DNA of 53,041 nt from Prevotella sp. P5-92 (GTDB taxonomy: Bacteria > Bacteroidota > Bacteroidia > Bacteroidales > Bacteroidaceae), in the NCBI RefSeq assembly GCF_002251245.1, contig NZ_NPJG01000113.1, positions 1 to 53,041 of the forward strand, given 5' to 3'. The number at the start of each line of letters is the position of its first letter. Position 1 is the stretch's first letter. The notes beneath the pieces are model-generated. The model saw nothing but the letters and a program-made list of their open reading frames with translations. It was not told where the DNA came from and searched no databases. A program made the position numbers and the translations under genes. Positions 1 to 8,500 of the stretch are shown piece by piece.

Positions 1-128
1 CGCTTTATGGGGTAAGGGGATTTTGTGTCTGCGACATTTCTGTTGTGCAAGAAATATGTACAATAAAATGAATTTTGTCGCTTTGCAAGCAAAATCCCAC
101 TAAACCCTATAGGTTGCGGATTTGAGGG
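1..128. other. left-edge non-coding stretch with imperfect inverted repeat
   Basis: No convincing gene is visible here. An imperfect inverted repeat is present: GGGGATTTTG at 16-25 faces CAAAATCCC at 90-98, and an inner GCGAC (31-35) faces GTCGC (77-81). It lies just downstream of the minus-strand ATPase gene and may act as its transcript end, but it has no clean T-tract, so this is weak. Confidence 0.3.
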
Positions 129-947
129 TCATACAAGTATGTCGCTCACTTCCGTCACTCGGTCTGTCCAGCCGTTCATGATCACCGCCGGCGAGTGTGT
201 GGTAAGGATAATCTGGACGTTGGGGTTCAGTTCGAGGATGAGGTCGATGAGACGTTGTTGCCAGTCTATATGCAGACTCACCTCGGGCTCGTCCATAAAG
301 AGGACGTAGGGCTGGTTGTCTTCCACAAGCACCGTCATCAGTATCACGAGCATCTGTTTCTCGCCGCTGGAGAGCTGGTAGGGAGTAAGTATCTCACCTA
401 TCTGACTGAAGGCTATGTCGTTGCGGCTTCTCACCAACTGCTTTCCCGTGTCGGCAAAGAGGCTGTCAATCATGTCCTGGAACTTCTTCTTCGGCTCCGA
501 TATCTGCTGTGCCTTCACTGCAGCGTCGGCATCGCCGCTCTGCAGCACGGCTATAATGCGGTTGCCCACATTCACCTGATAGTCGAGATATTTCCTCAGC
601 AGCTGGTATATCTGCCAGTCGAGCTCTGTGTTTACCGAGGCATCCACAATCTTGTTCACCATGTCGCTGTTCATCAGCGGACGGTCGAAGCTGCGTATGT
701 GGTCATACCTTATCCATCGTGCGTCGTCGGGGCATACCTTTATGCGCACGCCTTTGAGCAGATGGCTCGGAAATTCGCCTCCGGGTATCAGTCCCCTCAC
801 CACCTTATTCAATATAGTACTCTTTCCCACTCCATTCACTCCGCTGAGTATGTTCACCTTCGGGTCGAGGTTCCATACTATGTGGCGTGTGCCGCTCCAG
901 AGCGAGTCAATCTCTATCTGTTCGATATAATCAGCATATTTCTGCAT
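129..947 (-). CDS. AAA family (ABC/RecF-type) ATPase
   Basis: A 272-aa P-loop ATPase of the AAA_21/OLD-like class. Visible motifs are Walker A GVNGVGKST (about residues 36-44), an ABC signature LSSGEKQ (192-198), Walker B YVLFMDEPE (about 214-222) and an H-loop TTHSP with His251. No membrane segment or nuclease domain is seen, so it is a soluble ATPase of unknown role; relatives occur alone or beside DUF4435 or TOPRIM-type partners. I start it at the ATG at 947. A longer frame begins with GTG at 989, but that codon lies upstream of a TATATTTG promoter element at 970-977. The gene is divergent from the EamA transporter. No partner gene is visible, though one could lie left of the window. The ATPase class is clear; a defence or repair role would be a guess. 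Confidence 0.85.
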   Translation of the reverse strand: MQKYADYIEQIEIDSLWSGTRHIVWNLDPKVNILSGVNGVGKSTILNKVVRGLIPGGEFPSHLLKGVRIKVCPDDARWIRYDHIRSFDRPLMNSDMVNKIVDASVNTELDWQIYQLLRKYLDYQVNVGNRIIAVLQSGDADAAVKAQQISEPKKKFQDMIDSLFADTGKQLVRSRNDIAFSQIGEILTPYQLSSGEKQMLVILMTVLVEDNQPYVLFMDEPEVSLHIDWQQRLIDLILELNPNVQIILTTHSPAVIMNGWTDRVTEVSDILV

Positions 948-969
948 AAGACTTTTCGTTTTCTTTCTG

Positions 970-977
970 CAAATATA
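970..977 (-). promoter_or_regulatory. -7 promoter element of the AAA ATPase gene
   Basis: TATATTTG on the minus strand matches the Bacteroidota TAnnTTTG element and lies 23 bases upstream of the chosen ATG. No clean -33 TTTG is seen. Confidence 0.55.
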
Positions 978-999
978 GTGTTTTTCCACAGAAAATGAT

Positions 1000-1007
1000 T
1001 AACTTTG
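1000..1007 (+). promoter_or_regulatory. -7 promoter element of the EamA transporter gene
   Basis: TAACTTTG on the plus strand, followed by GCAC as in many promoters of this window, lies 27 bases before the ATG at 1035. It is back to back with the ATPase promoter, so the two share about 30 bases. Confidence 0.65.
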
Positions 1008-1034
1008 CACCGTTTTTTAAGAATAAATAGATAA

Positions 1035-1970
1035 ATGGATAACAAAAAGCCGCTTTTGGCTCATCTCAGCATGTTTTTGGCATGCGCTTTTTGGGGTCTG
1101 ATGGCTCCCATAGGCAAGGATGCCATGACACATGGACTCACGGGTATCGACATGGTCACCTTTCGTGTCACTGGAGCTGCCGTGCTCTTCTGGATTGCTT
1201 CTCTCTTCGTAAAGCGTGAGCAACCGCCTGTAAGTGATATCCTGAAACTCGGTCTCGCGGGTCTCTTCGGTCTTGTGCTCAACCAGTGTTGTTACACCAT
1301 CGGACTGAGCATCACTTCGCCCATCAACTCCAGCATCGTCACCACGTCGATGCCTATCTTTGCGATGATCCTTTCTGCCATCATTCTCAAGGAGCCGGTC
1401 ACCGCCAAGAAGGCGGGAGGCGTGTTCATGGGATTCTGTGGAGCGTTGATGCTTATCCTCACCAGTGCATCTGCCTCCAATTCCAAGGTGGGAGACATCA
1501 GGGGCGACCTCCTCTGCATGTTTGCGCAGTTGTCGTTCGCCTTCTATCTGTCGATGTTCAATCCACTGATAAAGCGCTATTCGGTGTTTACGGTCAACAA
1601 ATGGATGTTTACCTTTGCTGCCATCATCATCACCCCCTTCACATTTTCTCATGTCGCCGCCATTCCCTTTGCTGCCATCAGCATAAAGACGTGGCTTGAG
1701 ACTGCCTTTGTAGTCGTGGTATGCACCTTCTTTTGTTATATTCTTACCATGCAGGCTCAGCAGGTGCTACGGCCTACGGTTGTCAGTGTGTATAACTACG
1801 TGCAGCCTCTTGTGGCTGTTGTCGTCAGCGTTCTCACCGGTCTCGGTGTCTTTAAGCTCACCCATGCCTTAGCTGTCTTCCTCGTCTTTTTCGGCGTAAG
1901 ATTTGTCACAAAGAGCAAGAGTAGAAAGGATATGGAGGCGGAATTAGGCGAGCGGTCTTACATAAAGTAA
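1035..1970 (+). CDS. EamA/DMT-family transporter
   Basis: A 311-aa inner-membrane protein with about ten hydrophobic helices arranged as two EamA repeats. The first half contains FWGLMAPIGKDA and INSSIVTTSMPIFAMILSAI; the second contains VVSVYNYVQPLVAVVVSVL and ends with a short basic tail. The drug/metabolite transporter superfamily exports small metabolites or amino acids; the substrate cannot be read from the sequence. The gene stands alone behind its own TAnnTTTG promoter. The end is odd: the codons for the last residues (RSYIK) and the stop are part of a dispersed palindromic repeat found again near 47.5 and 48.5 kb, so the native C-terminus may have been replaced when the repeat arrived. 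Confidence 0.88.
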   Translation: MDNKKPLLAHLSMFLACAFWGLMAPIGKDAMTHGLTGIDMVTFRVTGAAVLFWIASLFVKREQPPVSDILKLGLAGLFGLVLNQCCYTIGLSITSPINSSIVTTSMPIFAMILSAIILKEPVTAKKAGGVFMGFCGALMLILTSASASNSKVGDIRGDLLCMFAQLSFAFYLSMFNPLIKRYSVFTVNKWMFTFAAIIITPFTFSHVAAIPFAAISIKTWLETAFVVVVCTFFCYILTMQAQQVLRPTVVSVYNYVQPLVAVVVSVLTGLGVFKLTHALAVFLVFFGVRFVTKSKSRKDMEAELGERSYIK

Positions 1971-1985
1971 GACCCTACTACGGCG
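1952..1985 (+). repeat. dispersed palindromic repeat, copy at the end of the EamA gene
   Basis: GGTCTTAC (1954-1961), ATAAA loop and GTAAGACC (1967-1974) form a perfect hairpin followed by CTACTACGGCGG. It matches copies at about 47490-47517 and 48577-48608. The transporter stop codon TAA (1968-1970) lies inside it. It sits between convergent genes, where a hairpin could also help end transcription. Confidence 0.8.
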
Positions 1986-2003
1986 GTTTTTCCCCAAAAA
2001 AAC

Positions 2004-2088
2004 GAATGCCCTATTCAGTTGATAAGTGAATGCCCTATTCAGTTGGAAGGTGAATGCCCTATTCAGTTGGAAGGTGGATAGGGCATTC
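2004..2088. repeat. 24-bp tandem repeat, three copies plus an inverted partial copy
   Basis: Three head-to-tail 24-bp units start at 2004, 2028 and 2052, each beginning GAATGCCCTATTCAGTTG; units 2 and 3 are identical. They are followed by GATAGGGCATTC (2077-2088), which is complementary to the start of unit 3 and can fold back on it. It lies between the convergent transporter and Ig-like protein genes. Confidence 0.85.
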
Positions 2089-2097
2089 TGTTTTGAC

Positions 2098-2149
2098 CTA
2101 AAAAAAAGGAAGTTAAAGAAGCGGTTATTGCTTCCTTAACTTCCCTTTT
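2098..2149 (-). terminator. terminator of the Ig-like secreted protein gene
   Basis: On the minus strand a long near-perfect stem (arms 2104-2122 and 2130-2149, one mismatch or bulge) with a 7-base loop is followed by a run of T. It lies 22 bases after the stop of the 924-aa gene. Confidence 0.8.
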
Positions 2150-2171
2150 CAAAAAGAGATTAATTCAATAT

Positions 2172-4946
2172 TTAATCGTTATACAATACTTTCTTGCCCT
2201 TAACGATATAGAGCTGACCCTTCTTCATTGTCTTCACCTGACGGCCAAGGAGGTCAACAACCTTCTCGTCGCCAGTAGAGTCAACCTCTACACCTTCAAC
2301 AGCAGCTGCCTGGTAGTTGTCGATATGATACTGGAGCACCATCTTGTTGTTTACCTTACACTCAGATGGGCTTACCGATGTACGGTCTTCGAGATACTTG
2401 CCGAAGTTATTGTCGCCAAGAGTAGCCTTTTCAATTATCACTGCATACGACGAGCCAGAAACAATTGACGGCTCATAACTGTCATATACAAGACGAACTG
2501 CCGGATACTGTGGAGCTTCAGGTATCACGTACGATTCGAAATGTCCTGTAGCCTTCACTGATGAAGCAGAGAACAAATCGGTGATTATAACTTGTTTTGT
2601 CGGGTCTGCAACGAGTCCCTTATCCCAATTATAAGGCAATGTAAGTACGTAGTTTACAAACACCTGGTCATCTACATATATACCGCCTGTATCTCCCCAA
2701 CGGGCTAAGATATTATATGAATAGTCGAAACCTTCGGTGTCGCCTGCTCCGCTCTTGCCCACGGCAAACGACTTGACAATAGCTTTTGTCAGAGCCACCT
2801 TACCATCTACAGTTGCTTTAAAACTACCTTCTGGTATTACGATAGAGTAGCTGCCATTCTCCAAACCAACGATGCTAAACTCAAAGACGTTGTCGGTGGC
2901 TGTAGTCTTCAGCACTACATCGCCCATCTTGTTTCCTTTCTCGTCTTTGATATACGCACCCTGTACCTCATTGTTGAGCACTACCTTCGACGTCGAAGAG
3001 AACGAGAGCTTCATCATGGTCTTGTCGTTGTCAGCCACCTCTGGCGAGATGCTGCATTCGAGGTCAACAGGAGGAACCACATCCTCTGGCTTCACAGTCT
3101 CGGCAAATCCGAAGGCACCTGAGATGTTAGCGGTAAAGACAAGCGAGTATTCTGGAGAAGTGACAATGCTTGCGGCATTATGACTTACAAGAGCATAGGC
3201 ACTGGCTGGAGTACTCATCACCACGTCAGTGCCAAGCGAGCCGTGCATAGAGAGCAGACCGAATGTCTTGTCGTTATCCACTCCATTCACTATTGCGCGG
3301 GCAAAGGTGATGTTATTGACAGCAGCGTCGTAAGTTGAAGTGACGTTGCTCGACGACGTGCCAATATATTTGCCATCCATGGCTGTCAGCACATGGAGAT
3401 ACTTGCCGTCATTAGTGCAGAACGACATTGTGCCGTCGGCATTTTGTGTGGCTTTGAAGGCACCTGCCTTTGCCGCATTGCTGCCTATGCTCACCTTGCC
3501 GTCAGCATATTCGAGATAGAGCTTGCTGCCGTTGGCATTCACGTTGTAGATCTTATACCACTTGTCGGTAGTAGGCAGTGTCACTGCTGCATCGGCATAG
3601 AAAGCCGCAATGGCTGTGCGCAGATCAGCGTCAGAAGGCACTGTCTCAGCTTCTACCAGTGCCTTGAGGGCAGTGCGTGCGGCACTTGTAGCCGACGGAT
3701 AGCCTATTCCCTCAACGGTAAGGAGCTGTTTTGCCTGTTTCATGGTTTCAGAGTCCTCGGGCGGAGCATTAGAGATGACGTAGTCCAGTTTTATTTCTGG
3801 ATTATAACGCACCAATTGTGCATCGTCGGGGAAGGCGTTGAAGATGCTCTGCTCAGGAATTACAATGCTGTATTCACCAAGTTCGGTAATAGCGCTTGTC
3901 ACGCCGTCGAATTTGAGCGAAACAAGTTTGTCATTTCCATCCACCTTGCTGAGCTTAGCCTGACGGAGAGGTTCTCCATCCTTATTAATAATGATGGCTT
4001 TGTCAGTCACTTTTCCTACGGCTTTTGGGAATGCTAACGTTATTTCTCCAGTTATCTCATCTACCCTTCCAGGCGCTGGAGTCACGGTATTATAAGTAAA
4101 GGTGTTCTTAGGTACAAGCACCTTGAAGCTGAACGAAGCCTGCTTGTTACCATAGCCCATAGCGTCCATAAACGTATTGGCAGCGATAGAGACGGTGTAA
4201 GTATCGTCATGCTCGATAGTTGCGTCAGACTTCAACACAACATTTCCATCACTGATAATAGCAGTGAGCTGCTTAGATACTGTGCCGTCAGCACTGGTAA
4301 GCATCACAGGCTTTGAGCTATCTATAGTGGTGATGTTAGAATCGAAGTCGAGAGTCATTGATGTGAAGCTGTCAATAGTCTTTGAATCAGCTATATCAGT
4401 TGTAGCAACGAGGATGTCACTTTTGGCGACATACTCTACAGTCAGCTTCTTTATCTCGGTAGAAGAACCGGAGTTTATAAAAGTAATATTGGTGACATCG
4501 CCCGCTCCATCGGCTGGAACCCATGTTCGATATGCAGATGTTTCAGTAAAGTCGCCTTTTGCAGCATCTTCAGATGTTACAGAAAGGTCGCCTACAAACG
4601 AATCCTCGCTTAGTTGGATTGATTTCAGTACTGCTCCATCAACAACAGAAACCGTGAAAAATGTTGTTGAGGTGATGCGGAGATTATAGGTCTCGGGATT
4701 GTCGCCACGCTTTGTAGTGACTATCTGAGCTCCAGTAGCCACACTACCGTTCTTAAAACTAATTCTAACGGGACCTGACTCAAACACCTTGTCGGTCACC
4801 ATCACTATCTGAGCATTACCATGCATCGGTGTCACCGATGGGGTCAAACCCGTAGGATTGGTAAAGTCAATTGTGCGCGAGTCGTTAATCTGGGCCGATG
4901 CCGTCAGTGAGATTAATGACAACAATAAAAACAATAACTTTTTCAT
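2172..4946 (-). CDS. secreted Ig-like domain protein with C-terminal sorting-like tail
   Basis: A 924-aa exported protein. It begins with a signal peptide (MKKLLFLLLSLISLTASAQ). The body has repeated beta-rich blocks that resemble SbsA/Big_5-type bacterial Ig-like domains, for example the stretch with TVSIAANTFMDAMGYGN near residues 255-270 and the related YSIVIPEQSIF and YSIVIPEGSF blocks. The last ~40 residues (VVDLLGRQVKTMKKGQLYIV and following) look like the tail used for type IX secretion in Bacteroidota, which would place it on the cell surface or outside. No enzyme motif was recognised. It follows the small lipoprotein gene by 18 bases and probably shares its transcript. Export is well supported, the type IX route moderately, the function unknown. 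Confidence 0.8.
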   Translation of the reverse strand: MKKLLFLLLSLISLTASAQINDSRTIDFTNPTGLTPSVTPMHGNAQIVMVTDKVFESGPVRISFKNGSVATGAQIVTTKRGDNPETYNLRITSTTFFTVSVVDGAVLKSIQLSEDSFVGDLSVTSEDAAKGDFTETSAYRTWVPADGAGDVTNITFINSGSSTEIKKLTVEYVAKSDILVATTDIADSKTIDSFTSMTLDFDSNITTIDSSKPVMLTSADGTVSKQLTAIISDGNVVLKSDATIEHDDTYTVSIAANTFMDAMGYGNKQASFSFKVLVPKNTFTYNTVTPAPGRVDEITGEITLAFPKAVGKVTDKAIIINKDGEPLRQAKLSKVDGNDKLVSLKFDGVTSAITELGEYSIVIPEQSIFNAFPDDAQLVRYNPEIKLDYVISNAPPEDSETMKQAKQLLTVEGIGYPSATSAARTALKALVEAETVPSDADLRTAIAAFYADAAVTLPTTDKWYKIYNVNANGSKLYLEYADGKVSIGSNAAKAGAFKATQNADGTMSFCTNDGKYLHVLTAMDGKYIGTSSSNVTSTYDAAVNNITFARAIVNGVDNDKTFGLLSMHGSLGTDVVMSTPASAYALVSHNAASIVTSPEYSLVFTANISGAFGFAETVKPEDVVPPVDLECSISPEVADNDKTMMKLSFSSTSKVVLNNEVQGAYIKDEKGNKMGDVVLKTTATDNVFEFSIVGLENGSYSIVIPEGSFKATVDGKVALTKAIVKSFAVGKSGAGDTEGFDYSYNILARWGDTGGIYVDDQVFVNYVLTLPYNWDKGLVADPTKQVIITDLFSASSVKATGHFESYVIPEAPQYPAVRLVYDSYEPSIVSGSSYAVIIEKATLGDNNFGKYLEDRTSVSPSECKVNNKMVLQYHIDNYQAAAVEGVEVDSTGDEKVVDLLGRQVKTMKKGQLYIVKGKKVLYND

Positions 4947-4964
4947 AATATGCAGAATTAAGGA

Positions 4965-5471
4965 TTAGCGATGACTGTGGTCAAACTCGTCTTTTGCTGT
5001 CTTCACGCATAGCTTCCAACTGCCATCCACCTTAACAGGATTGAACATATAGGCTGTGGTAGGGTCATCTTTGGTCTGTGCTGCCTCAGCAGTGGCGAAG
5101 GTGACACGATATTTCACGTCGTTACAACCCTCGAGTTGGAAAGAATAGTAGATGCGATAGTATGAGAGTACGGGAAACATCTCAAACTGACGCTTGTATT
5201 TCTTAGCAGTGGTATCAGACAGAGGCTTAACTTCTTTTGTAGAGTCGTTATATTCATAAAGCGAAGCCAATACAGCGTCGTACTTCTTTTGCTTCAGCAT
5301 CTCCATTGCATCATCGCAGATCTTCAACATAGCAGTCGTATCAGCTTCAGTCAAATGACTGCGAAACTCAGCTATAGCCTCCTCACGCTGTTGAGTAGCA
5401 TCTTTCTTTTTGCCAGTACAAGAGAAAAGAGTAATGGCACACAATAGCAAAATGAACGAAAAATTCTTCAT
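4965..5471 (-). CDS. small lipoprotein of unknown function
   Basis: A 168-aa protein with a lipoprotein signal peptide ending LFSC (Cys18), followed by a lysine-rich TGKKKD stretch. The mature part is mixed helix and strand and ends in a block (VDGSWKLCVKTAKDEFDHSH) that resembles the last strands of small SnoaL/DUF4878-like lipoproteins; I cannot name the family. It lies 18 bases upstream of the Ig-like protein gene and downstream of the terminator of the collagen-like gene, so it probably begins its own two-gene transcript. Envelope location is likely; the role is unknown. Confidence 0.75.
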   Translation of the reverse strand: MKNFSFILLLCAITLFSCTGKKKDATQQREEAIAEFRSHLTEADTTAMLKICDDAMEMLKQKKYDAVLASLYEYNDSTKEVKPLSDTTAKKYKRQFEMFPVLSYYRIYYSFQLEGCNDVKYRVTFATAEAAQTKDDPTTAYMFNPVKVDGSWKLCVKTAKDEFDHSHR

Positions 5472-5494
5472 GAAAGTTTAAATCTATAAAAACT

Positions 5495-5531
5495 TTAAAA
5501 AGGGGTGTGCCCGCATGTGCTGGCACACCCC
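5495..5531 (-). terminator. terminator of the collagen-like lipoprotein gene
   Basis: GGGGTGTGCC (5502-5511) and GGCACACCCC (5522-5531) form a 10-bp GC-rich stem. On the minus strand it is followed by a run of T. It lies 40 bases after the stop at 5572. Confidence 0.88.
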
Positions 5532-5571
5532 AATATTATTTGATTACTAATACTAATCTGTAAGAGTCAAA

Positions 5572-8500
5572 TTAGTGACCAGCTGTACGCTCGATGCGGA
5601 GTGTCAAGCTTGTCTCGAACTCACCCCACTCGTAGCCAATCTTAACTGGGATTATGAGGTCGAAGTCAGTTACGTTGTCACCATTATCCTTGTACAGGAT
5701 AGTACCGAACAGAGCCTTATTGGCTTCCATGTAAGCAAGGAGAGCATTGTTATTAGCAGCAGCATTGTATGGCAAGATGTTGAATGCGTTGAATGTGTGT
5801 TCGTTCTTGCCAAGAGCACTGCCATCTTCCCAGTAAAGCTCAACTTTCGTAGAGATCTTATCGAGAGGTTTGAATTCTCCTGAGTGCATGTTAGTCTTAA
5901 CATTAGCTGGGTTGGTATCGATCTTGATGTAGTTAACATTGTAGTAAGCCCAGAACCAAGTCTGATCGCCCCACATGTAACCATAACCCTCACCACGCCA
6001 GTCGAACAGCTTGATGTAGTCGAGAGCGTAGATGCGTGTCCAGTTGGTAGCAGCATCGTAAGATACCTTGTTCTCGATCTCCTTCATGTTGATTGGACGC
6101 TGCCAGCTAACTGTGAATGGAGCATCAGTGATGCGAGTTGCAACACCACAACCATTGTTTGCTACGAAGCTTACTACAGTGCGGAGCTCCTTGTTGATGT
6201 TAGCGTGGTTCTCAGCATAACCTACAGCATTCAGAACAGCCTTTGTAGTGGTATTCTTGAGAAGAACGATATCACCTGTTGTCTGAGTCAGAGTTGCAAT
6301 CGGAGTATAAGCAGGAGCAGTAAGGTCTGTTGTTGCATAGAGTGTAGCATTGTTGAACAGTGGTGACCACTCAGCAATAGCACACTCATTGAGCAGCTTG
6401 TTCAGATCCTCAACTGTAGTGTAGTCATGTGGATCAAGCCATGGCATGTAGAGGTCATAGAGATCATCATATGTAACATTAGCTGCACCAGACTTAGTAG
6501 TTACGTACCAAGTTGTACCCTTAGCGTCAACAACCTCAGATACACCAGGAACGAAGTAGTACTTACCTGCAGTCTTCTCTACGTTCTCAACGAGAGTTGT
6601 GCGGATAGAGCGGTTGATTCTTCTGATATCACCACCATCGTATGGAGCCTTAGCGTCGAATACGATAGCATCGAGACCTTCATCAGAACCATCGAGACCG
6701 TACCAGTAGTTTTTGTTCTTCTCACCGTAAGCTACTGTTGGGATATCCTTACGTGTCAGCTTAGTTGTCAGCTTGATGTAGATGTAAGGATACTTAGCGC
6801 CAGAACCTGGGATAGCCTTGAAACGTACGTAACGAGTTACCTCGATTGGGAACGTTGTTGCGTGGTGTGTGAGTTCCTCAAGAACACGAGCGCTCATCTG
6901 CCACTTGAATGTGTGGTTAGTGGTTCCGAGTGAGTTACCATAGTAGAATACGTCGCCAGTCTCGCAAGCCATTGTACCGAGCTGCTGAGTAGCAGTAGGA
7001 GTAATCATATGCTCTGGGATAGCGGCAGCACCAGCTGAACCATTAGCAGCATAGTCACCATAGATAGACATTACATAAACTGGGTTGTTGTTAGCGTCGC
7101 GATCTACAGGGATAGAGCGCTTCAAGTCAGGCTCATACTGAGCGTCGAAGTCTTCCTTAGTCATGTTGTCGAGCTTGGTCTGGAGAACGAGGTTAGAGAA
7201 CTGACCCCATGTTGTCTGACCGAATACTGTAGCAACATTGCAAAGATCGAACTCAGCTGCACCTGCTGGATAGTTGTCAACCTCGAGGTTAGCAGCAGAT
7301 GGAGCATCTGGAGCTACGCGAGCGATGTGAACGAGGATATAACCATCGAGAACAACATCACCATTGAAGTTCTTAACGAGAACGCGTACCAGTGGCTCAC
7401 GGTCAACGGCTGTCTGAGACTGCACACCCGCAAGGCGATTACCATCAGCGTCAACGGTACAAGCCTTCAGAACACCCTTAGCCTGATTTACCCAAGTAGC
7501 GTAGCGGCTATCAATAGTAACGTTACTGTCAACGATGTACTCTACGAGAGAGAACTCATACTTCAGACCCCAAACAGCTTCCTTACCATAAGGCATAACT
7601 GCCCAAACGTTAGAGTTAGACTTAACGTCATACTTCTTGTAGCAGATACCGAGCTTAGAAGCGATGTCGATGCCTTCGCCGTCCCACTGCATCTCGAGAG
7701 CAGCACCATCAGGTGTCTGGAGAGCTTCATGTGGAGTAGCGTAAACATGGATAGGACCTAGGCCTGCGCTGCAAGCACCGTCACCAACACGACTAGGATT
7801 CCTTGCATAGTCTGGCTTTTCGTTCCAAACGAGAGACTCGATCTCAGTAACCTCTGGCTGGATAAGAGCATAGTCAGAAGTGATAGCGTCTGGATAACCC
7901 AAGTTGTTCTTTGTCAGAACCTGGAGAGCAACTACGTTGTCCTTATTCCAAGCACCTGTTGTTGGACGTGGGTTAAGATCCTGTGGATTATCAATCTTGA
8001 TACCAGCTGTAAGAACGCCACCTGCTGTGTAGAATGCCTCGTTACCAGCAGCGTCATACTGTGGAGAAGAAATCTTCAAGCCTTCAGCAGCTGCGCGAGT
8101 GTAAATTACGTCAGAGTTAAGAGTCTGGTATGTAACATACTCGTTCCACTTAACCTCAGCATTCTGTGGGTTCATATTGTAGTCAACAGTCCAAACTGGA
8201 CCATAGTTGTAAATCTTTTCAGGAACTACAAAATTAAAGTCAGTCAAGTTGCTAACCTGCTTCTTACGAGTATGGTCAGCGTTGTCATCACGGTGATCAG
8301 CTGTATAAGGAATACCCTCTGCCTGGATGTTACCAGTCAACCAAGGATACTCGATAGTCTCGATACCGTCGAGGTAGAGCTTTGGCATGAATACGAGACC
8401 CTGGAGGTCAGCTGTATTTGAAATCTGGATTACACCAGCTGGGTTACCATTTTGGTCAACAACTCCGCTAAGGTAGAGGTTACCGCCAGTGAAGACAGCT

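Noticed and set aside
129..947. Abortive-infection or OLD-type defence system
   Set aside because: Only a lone ATPase is visible; no nuclease, TOPRIM or toxin partner is in the window, so a defence label would be a guess.
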